Source: Haliotis asinina (Eukaryota > Mollusca > Gastropoda > Lepetellida > Haliotidae). From it: a DNA stretch of 64,000 bases. The stretch's first letter is position 1. Every line of letters starts with the position of its first letter. This document shows positions 13,101 to 22,757 of the stretch, piece after piece. Location: the NCBI RefSeq assembly GCF_037392515.1, contig NC_090288.1, positions 8,845,969 to 8,909,968 of the forward strand. The letters are read 5' to 3'. The notes below the pieces were generated by a model. The model saw only the letters and a list, made by a program, of their open reading frames with translations, did no database searches and was not told the origin of the DNA. The translations under genes were made by a program, and so were the position numbers.

Positions 13101-16100
13101 GTTGACTGACATAGTACCTCAAGCCTTCCGGCTGCGTCCTTCAAATAGGTTCGCTCAAAGTCACTTGGGGATCCACAGTCAGGATCTGGGGCGTCGGTAA
13201 ATCGTTTATATTTCACAGATCCTATATCGCGTATAAACTCAGCAAACCAGGCACTGTTGCAGTCACACACCCAGGGATTTTCACTGATATACACACTATC
13301 ACTTCGTAACACAAAGTCTTTGAAAAATGGTGATACAGTGGTTAAGCTGTTAGCCTCCAGATCAGTGATGCCAACTGTACAATTTACAAAGGCATTATCG
13401 TCAATGGTCGAAATACGATTTCCAGCCAGGATGAGTTCAGATAATTCAAGACCAGGACATACAAAGTTTTCAAGTTGGGATATCATGTTGTCAGCAATAT
13501 CTATAATCCGAAGGCTGTTTGACACAGAATTCAAAGCTCTGGATGGGAAGGATGTCAAGTTATTGTTTGCTAGATTCAGTTGTATGAGTGGGGTGTCAGC
13601 GAACGCTTGGTCAGATATTTGTGATATTTGGTTGTCAAACAAAATCAGTATCTGTAAACTTTGTAGGCTGCTAAACATTTGGGACGTCAGGGAAGTGAGT
13701 TTATTCTGTGCAAGACTCAACCCCTGTAGAGAAGTGGCAGTCGCCATAGATGATGAATCAAACGATGTAAAGGAATTGTTGGATAGATCTAGAAACATTA
13801 AACTACTGAGATTTGTCAACGTGCTGAAGGATAGTTCAGTCAGCCTGTTTCCAGTAAGACTCACTTGTTGCAATGAAGTCATGTTTTCGAAGACATTCTC
13901 TGGTATGACTGCCAAATTGCTATTGGAAACTGTAACTCTCTGTAAGAGGGGGGTATCCCTAAATGTTCCTGTAGCAAATGATGTTATTCCATAGTTCGTA
14001 AGTGTGACAGACTTTAAGTTTCCTTTGTTTGCTAAGAAACTGCCATCCATTATTCCACCTCGGATCACGTAATCAGACAAAGTCATTTCCTGTACTGTGT
14101 TTGGCACTACCACTGGTGAAATGCCTGAACATACCACCTTCACAATCTGACCAGATACTGGATCCGTTTCACATTTCGAACATTCAAGAGGACATGTTGG
14201 TAATGTGGTGGTCTCAACTGTTGTTGGTGGTGTTGTTGTCAAACATTCTTCCTCCAGATTTCGGGCAACTGTTTGTAAGCTGGTACCAACATACTTGGAG
14301 GGACTTGCACAAACTGGATCGGATGCATTCTCAAAGAGAAACTTGTAGGGTGCATCGCGAACTGATTGAGTCAGCCACATTGTATCACAGTCACACAACC
14401 AGGGATTGCCAGACAGATAAACACTGGACGACTGAGAAAGAAAAGTCAATAGATCAGCTGAGAAGGATTCAATGTTGTTATTTTCAAGGGTAGTCACATT
14501 AATATTTGAATTTCCAATCATAGAAGTGTCGAATGATGTTAAAGAGTTGTTGCTCAGGTCAAGTAGATCAAGATTCAAATTATTCAGTTCTCCAGCTGCA
14601 ATACTTTGTATACGATTCTTGCTCAGGTTTAAGATTTTCAGTGTGGATGAGACATCCCGAATTGAAGAGGGTACTGCTGAAAGAATATTAGTGTTCATGT
14701 CGAGTTCTTCTAACGGCATACCCCGTAATACATCAGCGTCAACATGATCAATTTGGTTTTCTGACAGATACAAAGTCTGCAAATTTGCCAGATTTGCCAA
14801 GTCACCAACGTTGAGTGAAGCTATGTTATTACCAGTGAAATTCAGGCTTCTCACACTAAGAATATTTTGTAGTGGGGTTGGGTTGACACGTCTCAGTTGA
14901 TTGTCAGAGACGTCCAGGCTTTGGAGACTATTCAGACGTCGGAATGCATTCTCAGATATCGTGTTCAGTAGGTTCCCTGCAAGGCCCAGCTTCTTCAAAT
15001 TTCCTAAACTCGAGAAGACGTCGTCAGGAACAGATGTGATGCTGTTGTTGTTCAAATACAGTTCCTGTAGATTGGAAACACTGGCAAACATGCTTGATGT
15101 AAGAGTAGACATTGGATTTTGTTCTAGACGTAAAACTGTCAAATTGGTATTATCTGAAAACACGTCTGACGCCAGGGATTCAATACCAAAGTTCTTGAGT
15201 TCCACTCTTTCCAAAAGGACTTTGCCAGCAAAGAGAATTGTGTCAAGGGCCCCCGATCGCACTTGATAGTCAGATAGGATCATTTCTTTCAGAGTATTAG
15301 GCAGGGCCCTTGGTGAAATGCCTGAACATACCACCTTCACAATCTGACCAGATACTGGATCCGTTTCACAGTTCGAACATTCAAGAGGACATGTTGGTAA
15401 TGTGGTGGTCTCAACTGTTGTTGGTGGTGTTGTTGTCAAACATTCTTCCTCCAGATTTCGGGCAACTGTTTGTAGGCTGGTACCAACATACTTGGAGGGA
15501 CTTGCACAAACTGGATCGGATGCATTCTCAGAGAGGAACTTGTAGGGTGCATCGCGAACTGATTGGGTCAGCCACATTGTATCACAGTCACACAACCAGG
15601 GATTGCCAGACAGATAAACACTGGACGACTTAGAAAGAAACGTCAATAGATCAGCTGAGAAGGATTCAATGTTGTTATTTTCAAGGCTAGTCACATTAAT
15701 ATTTGAATTTCCAATCATAGGAGTGTCGAATGATGTTAAAGAGTTGTTGCTCAGGTCAAGTAGATCAAGATTCAAATTATTCAGTTCTCCAGCTGCAATA
15801 TTTTGTATACGATTCTTGCTCAGGTTTAAGATTTTCAGTGTGGATGAGACATCCCGAATTGAAGAGGGTACTGCTGAAAGAATATTAGTGTTCATGTCGA
15901 GTTCTTCTAACGGCATACCCCGAAATACATCAGCGTCAACATGATCAATTTGGTTTTCTGACAGATACAAAGTCTGCAAATTTGCCAGATTTGCCAAGTC
16001 ACCAACGTTGAGTGAAGCTATGTTGTTACCAGTGAAATTCAGGCTTCTCACACTAAGAATATTTTGTAGTGGGGTTGGGTTGACACGTCTCAGTTGATTG

Positions 16101-19100
16101 TCAGAGACGTCCAGGCTTTGGAGACTATTCAGACGTCGGAATGCATTCTCAGATATCGTGTTCAGTAGGTTCCCTGCAAGGCCCAGCTTCTTCAAATTTC
16201 CTAAACTCGAGAAGACGTCGTCAGGAACAGATGTGATGCTGTTGTTGTTCAAATACAGTTCCTGTAGATTGGAAACACTGGCAAACATGCTTGATGTAAG
16301 AGTAGACATTGGATTTTGTTCTAGACGTAAAACTGTCAAATTGGTATTATCTGAAAACACGTCTGACGCCAGGGATTCAATACCAAAGTTCTTGAGTTCC
16401 ACTCTTTCCAAAAGGACTTTGCCAGCAAAGAGAATTGTGTCAAGGGCCCCCGATCGCACTTGATAGTCAGATAGGATCATTTCTTTCAGAGTATTAGGCA
16501 GGGCCCTTGGTGAAATGCCTGAACATACCACCTTCACAATCTGACCAGATACTGGATCCGTTTCACAGTTCGAACATTCAAGAGGACATGTTGGTAATGT
16601 GGTGGTCTCAACTGTTGTTGGTGGTGTTGTTGTCAAACATTCTTCCTCCAGATTTCGGGCAACTGTTTGTAGGCTGGTACCAACATACTTGGAGGGACTT
16701 GCACAAACTGGATCGGATGCATTCTCAGAGAGGAACTTGTAGGGTGCATCGCGAACTGATTGGGTCAGCCACATTGTATCACAGTCACACAACCAGGGAT
16801 TGCCAGACAGATAAACACTGGACGACTTAGAAAGAAACGTCAATAGATCAGCTGAGAAGGATTCAATGTTGTTATTTTCAAGGCTAGTCACATTAATATT
16901 TGAATTTCCAATCATAGGAGTGTCGAATGATGTTAAAGAGTTGTTGCTCAGGTCCAGTAGATCAAGATTCAAATTATTCAGTTCTCCAGCTGCAATATTT
17001 TGTATACGATTCTTGCTCAGGTTTAAGATTTTCAGTGTGGATGAGACATCCCGAATTGAAGAGGGTACTGCTGAAAGAACATTAGTGTTCATGTCGAGTT
17101 CTTCTAACGGCATACCCCGAAATACATCAGCGTCAACATGATCAATTTGGTTTTCTGACAGATACAAAGTCTGCAAATTTGCCAGATTTGCCAAGTCACC
17201 AACGTTGAGTGAAGCTATGTTGTTACCAGTGAAATTCAGGCTTCTCACACTAAGAATATTTTGTAGTGGGGTTGGGTTGACACGTCTCAGTTGATTGTCA
17301 GAGACGTCCAGGCTTTGGAGACTATTCAGACGTCGGAATGCATTCTCAGATATCGTGTTCAGTAGGTTCCCTGCAAGGCCCAGCTTCTTCAAATTTCCTA
17401 AACTCGAGAAGACGTCGTCAGGAACAGATGTGATGCTGTTGTTGTTCAAATACAGTTCCTGTAGATTGGAAACACTGGCAAACATGCTTGATGTAAGAGT
17501 AGACATTGGATTTTGTTCTAGACGTAAAACTGTCAAATTGGTATTATCTGAAAACACGTCTGACGCCAGGGATTCAATACCAAAGTTCTTGAGTTCCACT
17601 CTTTCCAAAAGGACTTTGCCAGCAAAGAGAATTGTGTCAAGGGCCCCCGATCGCACTTGATAGTCAGATAGGATCATTTCTTTCAGAGTATTAGGCAGGG
17701 CCCTTGGTGAAATGCCTGAACATACCACCTTCACAATCTGACCAGATACTGGATCCGTTTCACAGTTCGAACATTCAAGAGGACATGTTGGTAATGTGGT
17801 GGTCTCAACTGTTGTTGGTGGTGTTGTTGTCAAACATTCTTCCTCCAGATTTCGGGCAACTGAGTGTAGGCTGGTACCAACATACTTGGAGGGACTTGCA
17901 CAAACTGGATCGGATGCATTCTCAGAGAGGAACTTGTAGGGTGCATCGCGAACTGATTGGGTCAGCCACATTGTATCACAGTCACACAACCAGGGATTGC
18001 CAGACAGATAAACACTGGACGACTTAGAAAGAAACGTCAATAGATCAGCTGAGAAGGATTCAATGTTGTTATTTTCAAGGCTAGTCACATTAATATTTGA
18101 ATTTCCAATCATAGGAGTGTCGAATGATGTTAAAGAGTTGTTGCTCAGGTCAAGTAGATCAAGATTCAAATTATTCAGTTCTCCAGCTGCAATATTTTGT
18201 ATACGATTCTTGCTCAGGTTTAAGATTTTCAGTGTGGATGAGACATCCCGAATTGAAGAGGGTACTGCTGAAAGAATATTAGTGTTCATGTCGAGTTCTT
18301 CTAACGGCATACCCCGAAATACATCAGCGTCAACATGATCAATTTGGTTTTCTGACAGATACAAAGTCTGCAAATTTGCCAGATTTGCCAAGTCACCAAC
18401 GTTGAGTGAAGCTATGTTATTACCAGTGAAATTCAGGCTTCTCACACTAAGAATATTTTGTAGTGGGGTTGGGTTGACACGTCTCAGTTGATTATCAGAG
18501 ACGTCCAGGCTTTGGAGACTATTCAGACGTCGGAATGCATTCTCAGATATCGTGTTCAGTAGGTTCCCTGCAAGGCCCAGCTTCTTCAAATTTCCTAAAC
18601 TCGAGAAGACGTCGTCAGGAACAGATGTGATGCTGTTGTTGTTCAAATACAGTTCCTGTAGATTGGAAACACTGGCAAACATGCTTGATGTAAGAGTAGA
18701 CATTGGATTTTGTTCTAGACGTAAAACTGTCAAATTGGTATTATCTGAAAACACGTCTGACGCCAGGGATTCAATACCAAAGTTCTTGAGTTCCACTCTT
18801 TCCAAAAGGACTTTGCCAGCAAAGAGAATTGTGTCAAGGGCCCCCGATCGCACTTGATAGTCAGATAGGATCATTTCTTTCAGAGTATTAGGCAGGGCCC
18901 TTGGTGAAATGCCTGAACATACCACCTTCACAATCTGACCAGATACTGGATCTGTTTCACAGTTCGAACATTCAAGAGGACATGTTGGTAATGTGGTGGT
19001 CTCAACTGTTGTTGGTGGTGTTGTTGTCAAACATTCTTCCTCCAGATTTCGGGCAACTGTTTGTAGGCTGGTACCAACATACTTGGAGGGACTTGCACAA

Positions 19101-20251
19101 ACTGGATCGGATGCATTCTCAGAGAGGAACTTGTAGGGTGCATCGCGAACTGATTGAGTCAGCCACATTGTATCACAGTCACACAACCAGGGATTGCCAG
19201 ACAGATAAACACTGGACGACTGAGAAAGAAAAGTCAATAGATCAGCTGAGAAGGATTCAATGTTGTTATTTTCAAGGTTGGTCACATTGATGACTGCACC
19301 ATCGAACACAAGAGGTCCCAGTGATGACAGAGAGTTGTTGCTAAAGTCAAGAATGTCTAGTGTGTATCCTATGAGTTTGGATTCATCAATTCTTGATATT
19401 GTATTACCGGCTAATTTGAGAGTGTTTAACGTATCTTTGATAGCTGAAAGGGAGTTAAACGGTACGGCATGAATGTTGTTGTCGGAGATGTCCAGATATG
19501 CTATGGATGTGCCATTGAAAGCATCACCACTAATGCTCGATATGTCATTCTTCTGAATACTGAGTACTGAGAGAGATATAAGGTTATTGAACTGGAGTGC
19601 ACCCAAAGACGAAATGTAGTTGCCCGACAAGTCCAGTGACGTTAATGTACTAGCCATCGACAAGGCAATACTGCTGATAGAAGTGAGTTTATTGTTAGAC
19701 AGATCCAACTGTTTCAGGTTTCTTAAACCATACAATACATTATCACTCAGGTTGGAAATGTTATTATTAGCCAAACTGAGTTTCTGTAACCCGCTTATTG
19801 TGCTAAACGCGTTGTCGTCTACGGTTGTTAGAGCGTTGCTGTCCAGGATGAGTTCTGTGAGAGATGGAGAACTGGTGAATGTGGTCGTGGTGATTGTGAC
19901 AATGTTGTTCACACTCAGATCCAGCGTTGTCAAAGCTGTGTTGTCCACGAAGACATCAGAAGCCAGAGTCTCAATTCCAAAGTTTTTCAACTGAACATAT
20001 TCAAGATTTGCTTTTCCTTGAAAATAGTTTACAGTCAACTCCGTGCTTCGCAAAGCAAAATCTGAAAGTTTGGCGACTTTAATAGATGCATCCAGGTTGA
20101 TGGGGCTATAACCGGTACACTCTACAGATATGATGTCCCCTGTCCCGGCATCTGTCCCACATACAGAACACTCTGCAGGACAGGCAGCACATCGAGACAC
20201 ATGAACCACGCTTGCCAACAGGAGCAGCACACACTGCCAGTTTCGTTCCAT
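10154..20251 (-). CDS. Giant single-exon LRR/mucin-like type I membrane protein (3365 aa)
   Basis: The frame is uninterrupted for 10.1 kb. I start at the ATG at 20,251 (A at -3, G at +4); the longer frame to 20,263 begins with TTG. Residues 1-21 are a signal peptide (hydrophobic core CVLLLLASVV). Six LRR ectodomains follow, each with a cysteine-containing N-cap (CPLECSNC or CPAECSVC), about ten LRRs of the LxxLxLxxN type, and an LRRCT cap (NPWLCDCDTMW, then DPVC and EEEC). Module 1 (about 22-415) and module 6 (about 2011-2385) are divergent. Modules 2-5 are near-identical 399-residue copies joined by a Thr-rich linker. Residues 2385-2920 are Ser-rich with 35-residue repeats (core DVSSVYNPRDSSQ), and 2950-3245 are 10-residue repeats (TTTSDTATGT). 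One membrane segment lies at about 3277-3297 (GAVTGTVALITVCGAVIW). The 65-residue tail is Pro/Thr/Asn-rich and ends PEVEV, resembling a class II PDZ ligand. It is probably a heavily O-glycosylated surface adhesion or recognition protein. The layout recalls TLR or VLR ectodomains, but there is no TIR domain. Function unknown. Confidence 0.9.
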   Translation of the reverse strand: MERNWQCVLLLLASVVHVSRCAACPAECSVCGTDAGTGDIISVECTGYSPINLDASIKVAKLSDFALRSTELTVNYFQGKANLEYVQLKNFGIETLASDVFVDNTALTTLDLSVNNIVTITTTTFTSSPSLTELILDSNALTTVDDNAFSTISGLQKLSLANNNISNLSDNVLYGLRNLKQLDLSNNKLTSISSIALSMASTLTSLDLSGNYISSLGALQFNNLISLSVLSIQKNDISSISGDAFNGTSIAYLDISDNNIHAVPFNSLSAIKDTLNTLKLAGNTISRIDESKLIGYTLDILDFSNNSLSSLGPLVFDGAVINVTNLENNNIESFSADLLTFLSQSSSVYLSGNPWLCDCDTMWLTQSVRDAPYKFLSENASDPVCASPSKYVGTSLQTVARNLEEECLTTTPPTTVETTTLPTCPLECSNCETDPVSGQIVKVVCSGISPRALPNTLKEMILSDYQVRSGALDTILFAGKVLLERVELKNFGIESLASDVFSDNTNLTVLRLEQNPMSTLTSSMFASVSNLQELYLNNNSITSVPDDVFSSLGNLKKLGLAGNLLNTISENAFRRLNSLQSLDVSDNQLRRVNPTPLQNILSVRSLNFTGNNIASLNVGDLANLANLQTLYLSENQIDHVDADVFRGMPLEELDMNTNILSAVPSSIRDVSSTLKILNLSKNRIQNIAAGELNNLNLDLLDLSNNSLTSFDTPMIGNSNINVTSLENNNIESFSADLLTFLSKSSSVYLSGNPWLCDCDTMWLTQSVRDAPYKFLSENASDPVCASPSKYVGTSLHSVARNLEEECLTTTPPTTVETTTLPTCPLECSNCETDPVSGQIVKVVCSGISPRALPNTLKEMILSDYQVRSGALDTILFAGKVLLERVELKNFGIESLASDVFSDNTNLTVLRLEQNPMSTLTSSMFASVSNLQELYLNNNSITSVPDDVFSSLGNLKKLGLAGNLLNTISENAFRRLNSLQSLDVSDNQLRRVNPTPLQNILSVRSLNFTGNNIASLNVGDLANLANLQTLYLSENQIDHVDADVFRGMPLEELDMNTNVLSAVPSSIRDVSSTLKILNLSKNRIQNIAAGELNNLNLDLLDLSNNSLTSFDTPMIGNSNINVTSLENNNIESFSADLLTFLSKSSSVYLSGNPWLCDCDTMWLTQSVRDAPYKFLSENASDPVCASPSKYVGTSLQTVARNLEEECLTTTPPTTVETTTLPTCPLECSNCETDPVSGQIVKVVCSGISPRALPNTLKEMILSDYQVRSGALDTILFAGKVLLERVELKNFGIESLASDVFSDNTNLTVLRLEQNPMSTLTSSMFASVSNLQELYLNNNSITSVPDDVFSSLGNLKKLGLAGNLLNTISENAFRRLNSLQSLDVSDNQLRRVNPTPLQNILSVRSLNFTGNNIASLNVGDLANLANLQTLYLSENQIDHVDADVFRGMPLEELDMNTNILSAVPSSIRDVSSTLKILNLSKNRIQNIAAGELNNLNLDLLDLSNNSLTSFDTPMIGNSNINVTSLENNNIESFSADLLTFLSKSSSVYLSGNPWLCDCDTMWLTQSVRDAPYKFLSENASDPVCASPSKYVGTSLQTVARNLEEECLTTTPPTTVETTTLPTCPLECSNCETDPVSGQIVKVVCSGISPRALPNTLKEMILSDYQVRSGALDTILFAGKVLLERVELKNFGIESLASDVFSDNTNLTVLRLEQNPMSTLTSSMFASVSNLQELYLNNNSITSVPDDVFSSLGNLKKLGLAGNLLNTISENAFRRLNSLQSLDVSDNQLRRVNPTPLQNILSVRSLNFTGNNIASLNVGDLANLANLQTLYLSENQIDHVDADVLRGMPLEELDMNTNILSAVPSSIRDVSSTLKILNLSKNRIQSIAAGELNNLNLDLLDLSNNSLTSFDTSMIGNSNINVTTLENNNIESFSADLLTFLSQSSSVYLSGNPWLCDCDTMWLTQSVRDAPYKFLFENASDPVCASPSKYVGTSLQTVARNLEEECLTTTPPTTVETTTLPTCPLECSKCETDPVSGQIVKVVCSGISPVVVPNTVQEMTLSDYVIRGGIMDGSFLANKGNLKSVTLTNYGITSFATGTFRDTPLLQRVTVSNSNLAVIPENVFENMTSLQQVSLTGNRLTELSFSTLTNLSSLMFLDLSNNSFTSFDSSSMATATSLQGLSLAQNKLTSLTSQMFSSLQSLQILILFDNQISQISDQAFADTPLIQLNLANNNLTSFPSRALNSVSNSLRIIDIADNMISQLENFVCPGLELSELILAGNRISTIDDNAFVNCTVGITDLEANSLTTVSPFFKDFVLRSDSVYISENPWVCDCNSAWFAEFIRDIGSVKYKRFTDAPDPDCGSPSDFERTYLKDAAGRLEVLCQSTTILPSTDHLTSDVFMPSSIVLAASSAEVTHLSVSNTESMMMSDLAYSAGSQTDVLSISVSTHPNIVVSLGSLDMSQSTHNPSSKDESSIQPSDVLLHTSDSIIHSVSKTGFWNTVSAGSQSVLPSHATPPLSAVVSSSGTAYLLDMSVAVQSSLSMYEPNTPASNLHMCSKLGDCVDTSQMTFPLSISISDNIPVQSRSQSVSDSHNPPSLMPPSDVSSVYNPRDSSQIIIPSQTASDSAVSQISQAQASYVSSLYNPGDSSQTSSQILLAPPSDVSSVYNPSDSVQMILPSQTASDIVASQISLGPPIDVSSVYHPRDSSQIIRPSQAASDSAASQISLGPPSDVSSVYNPRDSGQMILFPQTVSDSSASQILLASLSDVSSVYNPSDSNQIILPSQTASDSVASQISLGPPSDVSSVYHPRDSSQMPPSASDNPTLLVSLRPYNDVSSVYSPRISSGEAIYPSSNYFSGPSQVSPTLTGTTVSLSLSHNGESGMQTNALSSTEAPGSAGQNSATITTEFPLAPMTTMDAFGTHSSSPVTTTAPDTTSTDSIITDKTVTSTVKDTTGSTTTTDTAADSTTTSDTASGITTTSDTASGIKTTSDTATGTTTTSDTAAGITTTSDTATSITTTSDTATGTTTTSDTASGIKTTSDTATGTTTTSDTAAGITTTSDTATSITTTSDTATGTTTTSDTASGIKTTSDTATGTTTISETAAGTPTTSDTATGTTTTSDTAAGTTTTSDTASGIKTTSDTATGTTTISETAAGTPTTSDTATGTTTTADTAAGTTTSDTESGITTTSDTATGTTTTSDTASGTTTTSDTAAGTTTSDTESGITTTSDTATGRTTTADTATGETMTTDTTTSGDTSAATTEKTSNGPPSTESASNSQAATIAGAVTGTVALITVCGAVIWKFKLGSKLCPKSTATTSSVPSGPSQPPTTTQPPAAQSSTTNSTGGNNNGGPQNKPANKLNDMPEVEV
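10530..11395 (-). repeat. 30-bp coding minisatellite with 150-bp higher-order period
   Basis: The unit 'tgctgtgtctgatgtagttg' plus 10 variable bases encodes the 10-residue TTTSDTA-x-G-x repeat of the stalk, about 29 copies. Distinctive variants recur 150 bp apart: 'ggtgtacccg' at 10,791 and 10,941, and 'gttatactgg' at 11,061 and 11,211. So five-unit blocks have been duplicated. Thr and Ser density suggests an extended O-glycosylated stalk. Confidence 0.9.
11745..12465 (-). repeat. 105-bp coding repeats (35-residue Ser-rich units)
   Basis: The phrase 'gatgaaacatcactg' recurs at about 105-bp spacing (for example 11,847 and 11,952). It encodes units with the core SSVYNPRDSSQ followed by QTASDS and SQISLGPPS. 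There are about six units, some shortened. This is a second, independent repeat system in the same reading frame. Confidence 0.85.
14110..19280 (-). repeat. 1197-bp tandem array of LRR ectodomain modules
   Basis: Identical landmarks recur every 1197 bp: 'ttcgaacattcaagagg' starts at 14,175, 15,372, 16,569, 17,766 and 18,963. 1197 is 399 codons, so frame is kept. Copies differ at very few bases, including synonymous ones. The identity extends into the LRRCT cap of module 1 (to about 19,280) and into the N-cap of module 6 (to about 14,110), while the rest of those outer modules is strongly diverged. Confidence 0.95.
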
Positions 20252-20506
20252 GATTGATCCCAAAATGATTCTCCGTTTGGAAACTGTTTTCTCCAGCTAA
20301 TTCCTCTGCACGTTCAATGTAATATTAATCCTCTGTTTGAATATGTTTTATAAACACTAGCAACGTCTAGGCATTGTTTCCTCCGTCTGGTATAACTGTA
20401 AGGACATTACGTGGGTTTTGTTACTTTCTTCTCATAGTGTTCGCTCACCTTCAGGCTTTCCCTTGGAAAATGATCTTCTTTTGGAGACCTTGAACGATAA
20501 TTACGG

Positions 20507-20514
20507 CTTAAATA
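20507..20514 (-). promoter_or_regulatory. Possible TATA-like box upstream of the giant LRR gene
   Basis: The minus strand reads TATTTAAG about 256 bp before the ATG at 20,251. It is the best TATA-like match in the upstream 300 bp. An untranslated first exon further upstream cannot be excluded. Confidence 0.25.
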
Positions 20515-21333
20515 CAACTGAGTAAACGATGGCAGCGGGACGAGGTCTTGCCGCATGCTTCAACCAATCACCTTTGGTTGTTCTGTTTGAATGAGAATCA
20601 CATGTAACTGTAGTTGTCCTTTTAGGTGAATGTATTGATGATCTCAGGCACCTCTGCCGGTACGTGGATCTTGTTTGAGGATCTGATCAAGGAGAAGCAG
20701 TAAATGAGAATACCGTGTTGAAGTTTATGTAGACTAAACGAGGTCCTTCTCAAAAGAACTCCTCTTGAATGGGTGAGCCAGCCCTTAAAGCAAGAAGGTG
20801 GAGTTTGTTGACACTGTTCAATATGCATTTAGATTTATTCATCTCGCTGTGGGATCGTATTGCATCGCCTCAAAATACTCTGATGACGTCCTACGAGCGG
20901 CATTAGCAACGTCAACACAACAACGCCGTGCGCGGAGACGGCATGCTCGACAGACGAAGTGGAGAGAATTGTCAATGGGAGATACAGATTACCAAATAAT
21001 ATTTATTCTTGAAATGGATCGAACACTGTAACTTTGTGATGAACTAAAAACGCTGACATTACTTTCTGGTCCTTTTTACTAATGTAAGGCTGTTGAGGCT
21101 TCCAGGATGCCTATAGGAATGCAAATTTGTAGAATTGCTCAGATAACTTCTCGTTCGATATGAGAGAATACTATCGATTTCAGAAACAATTAGTCGGGTT
21201 TGTACACCGTAAACATCCATAATTTATTCGATGTACGTAAGATCGCAGTGTGCATGTACAGAGACAGTAAAGTCAAATATTCAGTAACGGCAAGCATCTC
21301 AATGAATTAATTACGTATACGCTCGAAAACAAC
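20515..21333. other. Upstream flank, no gene recognised
   Basis: A short plus-strand frame around 20,860-21,030 has an arginine-rich stretch (QQRRARRRHARQTKW). It has no recognisable domain or matching splice partner and is not annotated as a gene. Confidence 0.4.
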
Positions 21334-21334
21334 A

Positions 21335-21392
<58 letters not shown>
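21334..21392. repeat. (TC)n(TA)n microsatellite
   Basis: A run of about 13 TC dinucleotides passes directly into about 12 TA dinucleotides. Confidence 0.95.
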
Positions 21393-21407
21393 CAGTCAAT
21401 CTGTGAA

Positions 21408-21525
21408 ATCAGTCATTTCACGTAATGCCTAACCGATTTAGGCATTTCGCGTAATGACTGATTGTGATTAGGCATTTCGTGAAACGACTTAAATTTTCAG
21501 ACACTACGTGTAATGACTGAAATTC
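21408..21525. repeat. Clustered palindromes ('cagtcattxcxcgxaatgcct')
   Basis: 'cagtcatttcacgtaatgcc' plus 'taa' is followed after 5 bases by its imperfect inverse, 'ttaggcatttcgcgtaatga' plus 'ctg' (3 mismatches in 23). Two more diverged half-units follow, 'ttaggcatttcgtgaaacga' and 'cacgtgtaatgactg'-like. The alternating orientations give strong cruciform or hairpin potential. Confidence 0.8.
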
Positions 21526-21584
21526 GAAATGTATGTATGTATGTAACTGTTCACAGTTTATATATATATCCCTCGTACACGCAG

Positions 21585-21845
21585 ACTCTCTCTTTCTCAC
21601 CCACACGCTCTCTCTCTCTCCCTCTCTCTCTTTCATTCACGCACGCACGCAATCTTTCTTTCAACACACGCTCTTTCTTTATCTCTCACTCTCACACACC
21701 ACAAAACCCATAATCACGTTCACTCTCTTTCTCACCCACACGCTCTCTCTCTCCTTCATTCACGCACACTCAATCAATCTTTCTCTCTTTCAACACACGT
21801 TCTTTCTTTCTCTTTCACTCTCACACACCTTAAAACCCATACTCC
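21585..21845. repeat. Pyrimidine-rich tandem duplication, about 137-bp period
   Basis: 'ctctttctcacccacacgct' begins near 21,589 and again near 21,724. Each is followed by CT runs, 'ttcattcacgcac', 'caatctttct' and 'caacacacg'. Open frames across it are artefacts of low complexity. Confidence 0.8.
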
Positions 21846-22631
21846 TCACTAGTTTATATTTATATATTTAACCGTTGCGACCGTCTAATGTTTACAGGAC
21901 AAAAGTGCATGTAAATCATATGCAATTTCCTCTCAATTGACAAAAAGTGGAAATTCAACAAGAATTAGATTTTATGATAACGACCAGAGACGTCAGGACA
22001 CATTTAATAGTTCATGATGTCAAGAATATGCGGCCTGCTGTATTTTTTACATGAATTCAATACCATGAGGTTAACTCGGTGTGCATGTAAGTGGTTGTGA
22101 CCTTTTTAAATTCAGTCAGTATTGTTGATTTGTGTACCTGATCCTTATACTGTATTATAAGTGAGTGAATTTGTATATTACCACTACAAATATGACTTCT
22201 GTTCTGTCGCAGTGTGTCAGTTTACTGAGGGTGGGAATCTTGTTGCAACGAAAGTACCATCATGATATGTTAGTTGCGAGGGGCGACCAAACACCTAATA
22301 GTTTGGCGAATGGCTGTGGGTGTGTGCGTACGTGCGTGTGCCTGTGTATGGTTGCGTGCGTGCGTGTGTAGTGATAAGAGGTGTTTTAAACCTTGGTGAC
22401 TGATTCGTACCTAGTCTGTCTCACAATACCTGAACCGCATTTAGTACGCCAAGTAGTCCGATTTGTGTAGTTGCTCACGATATCAGTCACTGGATTGTTA
22501 ACAGTTAGAGCATTGCTAATCTGGGGTATGAATCAATCAACAAATAAATCCGAACTCAAGGATAATGAGGAGGAAAATACCCCGGTGCACACGGACATTA
22601 AAACCGAGGAATTGGCTGGATGATTTCGATT

Positions 22632-22716
22632 TTCATTCATTCATTCATTCATTCATTCATTCATTCATTCATTCATTCATTCATTCATTCATTCATTCAT
22701 TCATTCATTCATTCAT

Positions 22717-22751
<35 letters not shown>

Positions 22752-22757
22752 TTTTTG
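22632..22757. repeat. (ATTC)n/(ATTT)n microsatellite
   Basis: About 20 copies of ATTC change into about 10 copies of ATTT through a single repeated C-to-T difference. Confidence 0.97.

Noticed and set aside
14472..19472. Repeated plus-strand frames of 91-154 codons every 1197 bp
   Set aside because: They are antisense shadows of the LRR modules and repeat only because the array repeats.
20252..20263. Upstream extension of the giant LRR frame by four codons
   Set aside because: The first codon is TTG; the ATG at 20,251 has a good context and begins directly before a signal peptide.
21513..21871. Frames of Ser/Leu/His repeats
   Set aside because: They are low-complexity CT-rich tandem duplication read as protein.
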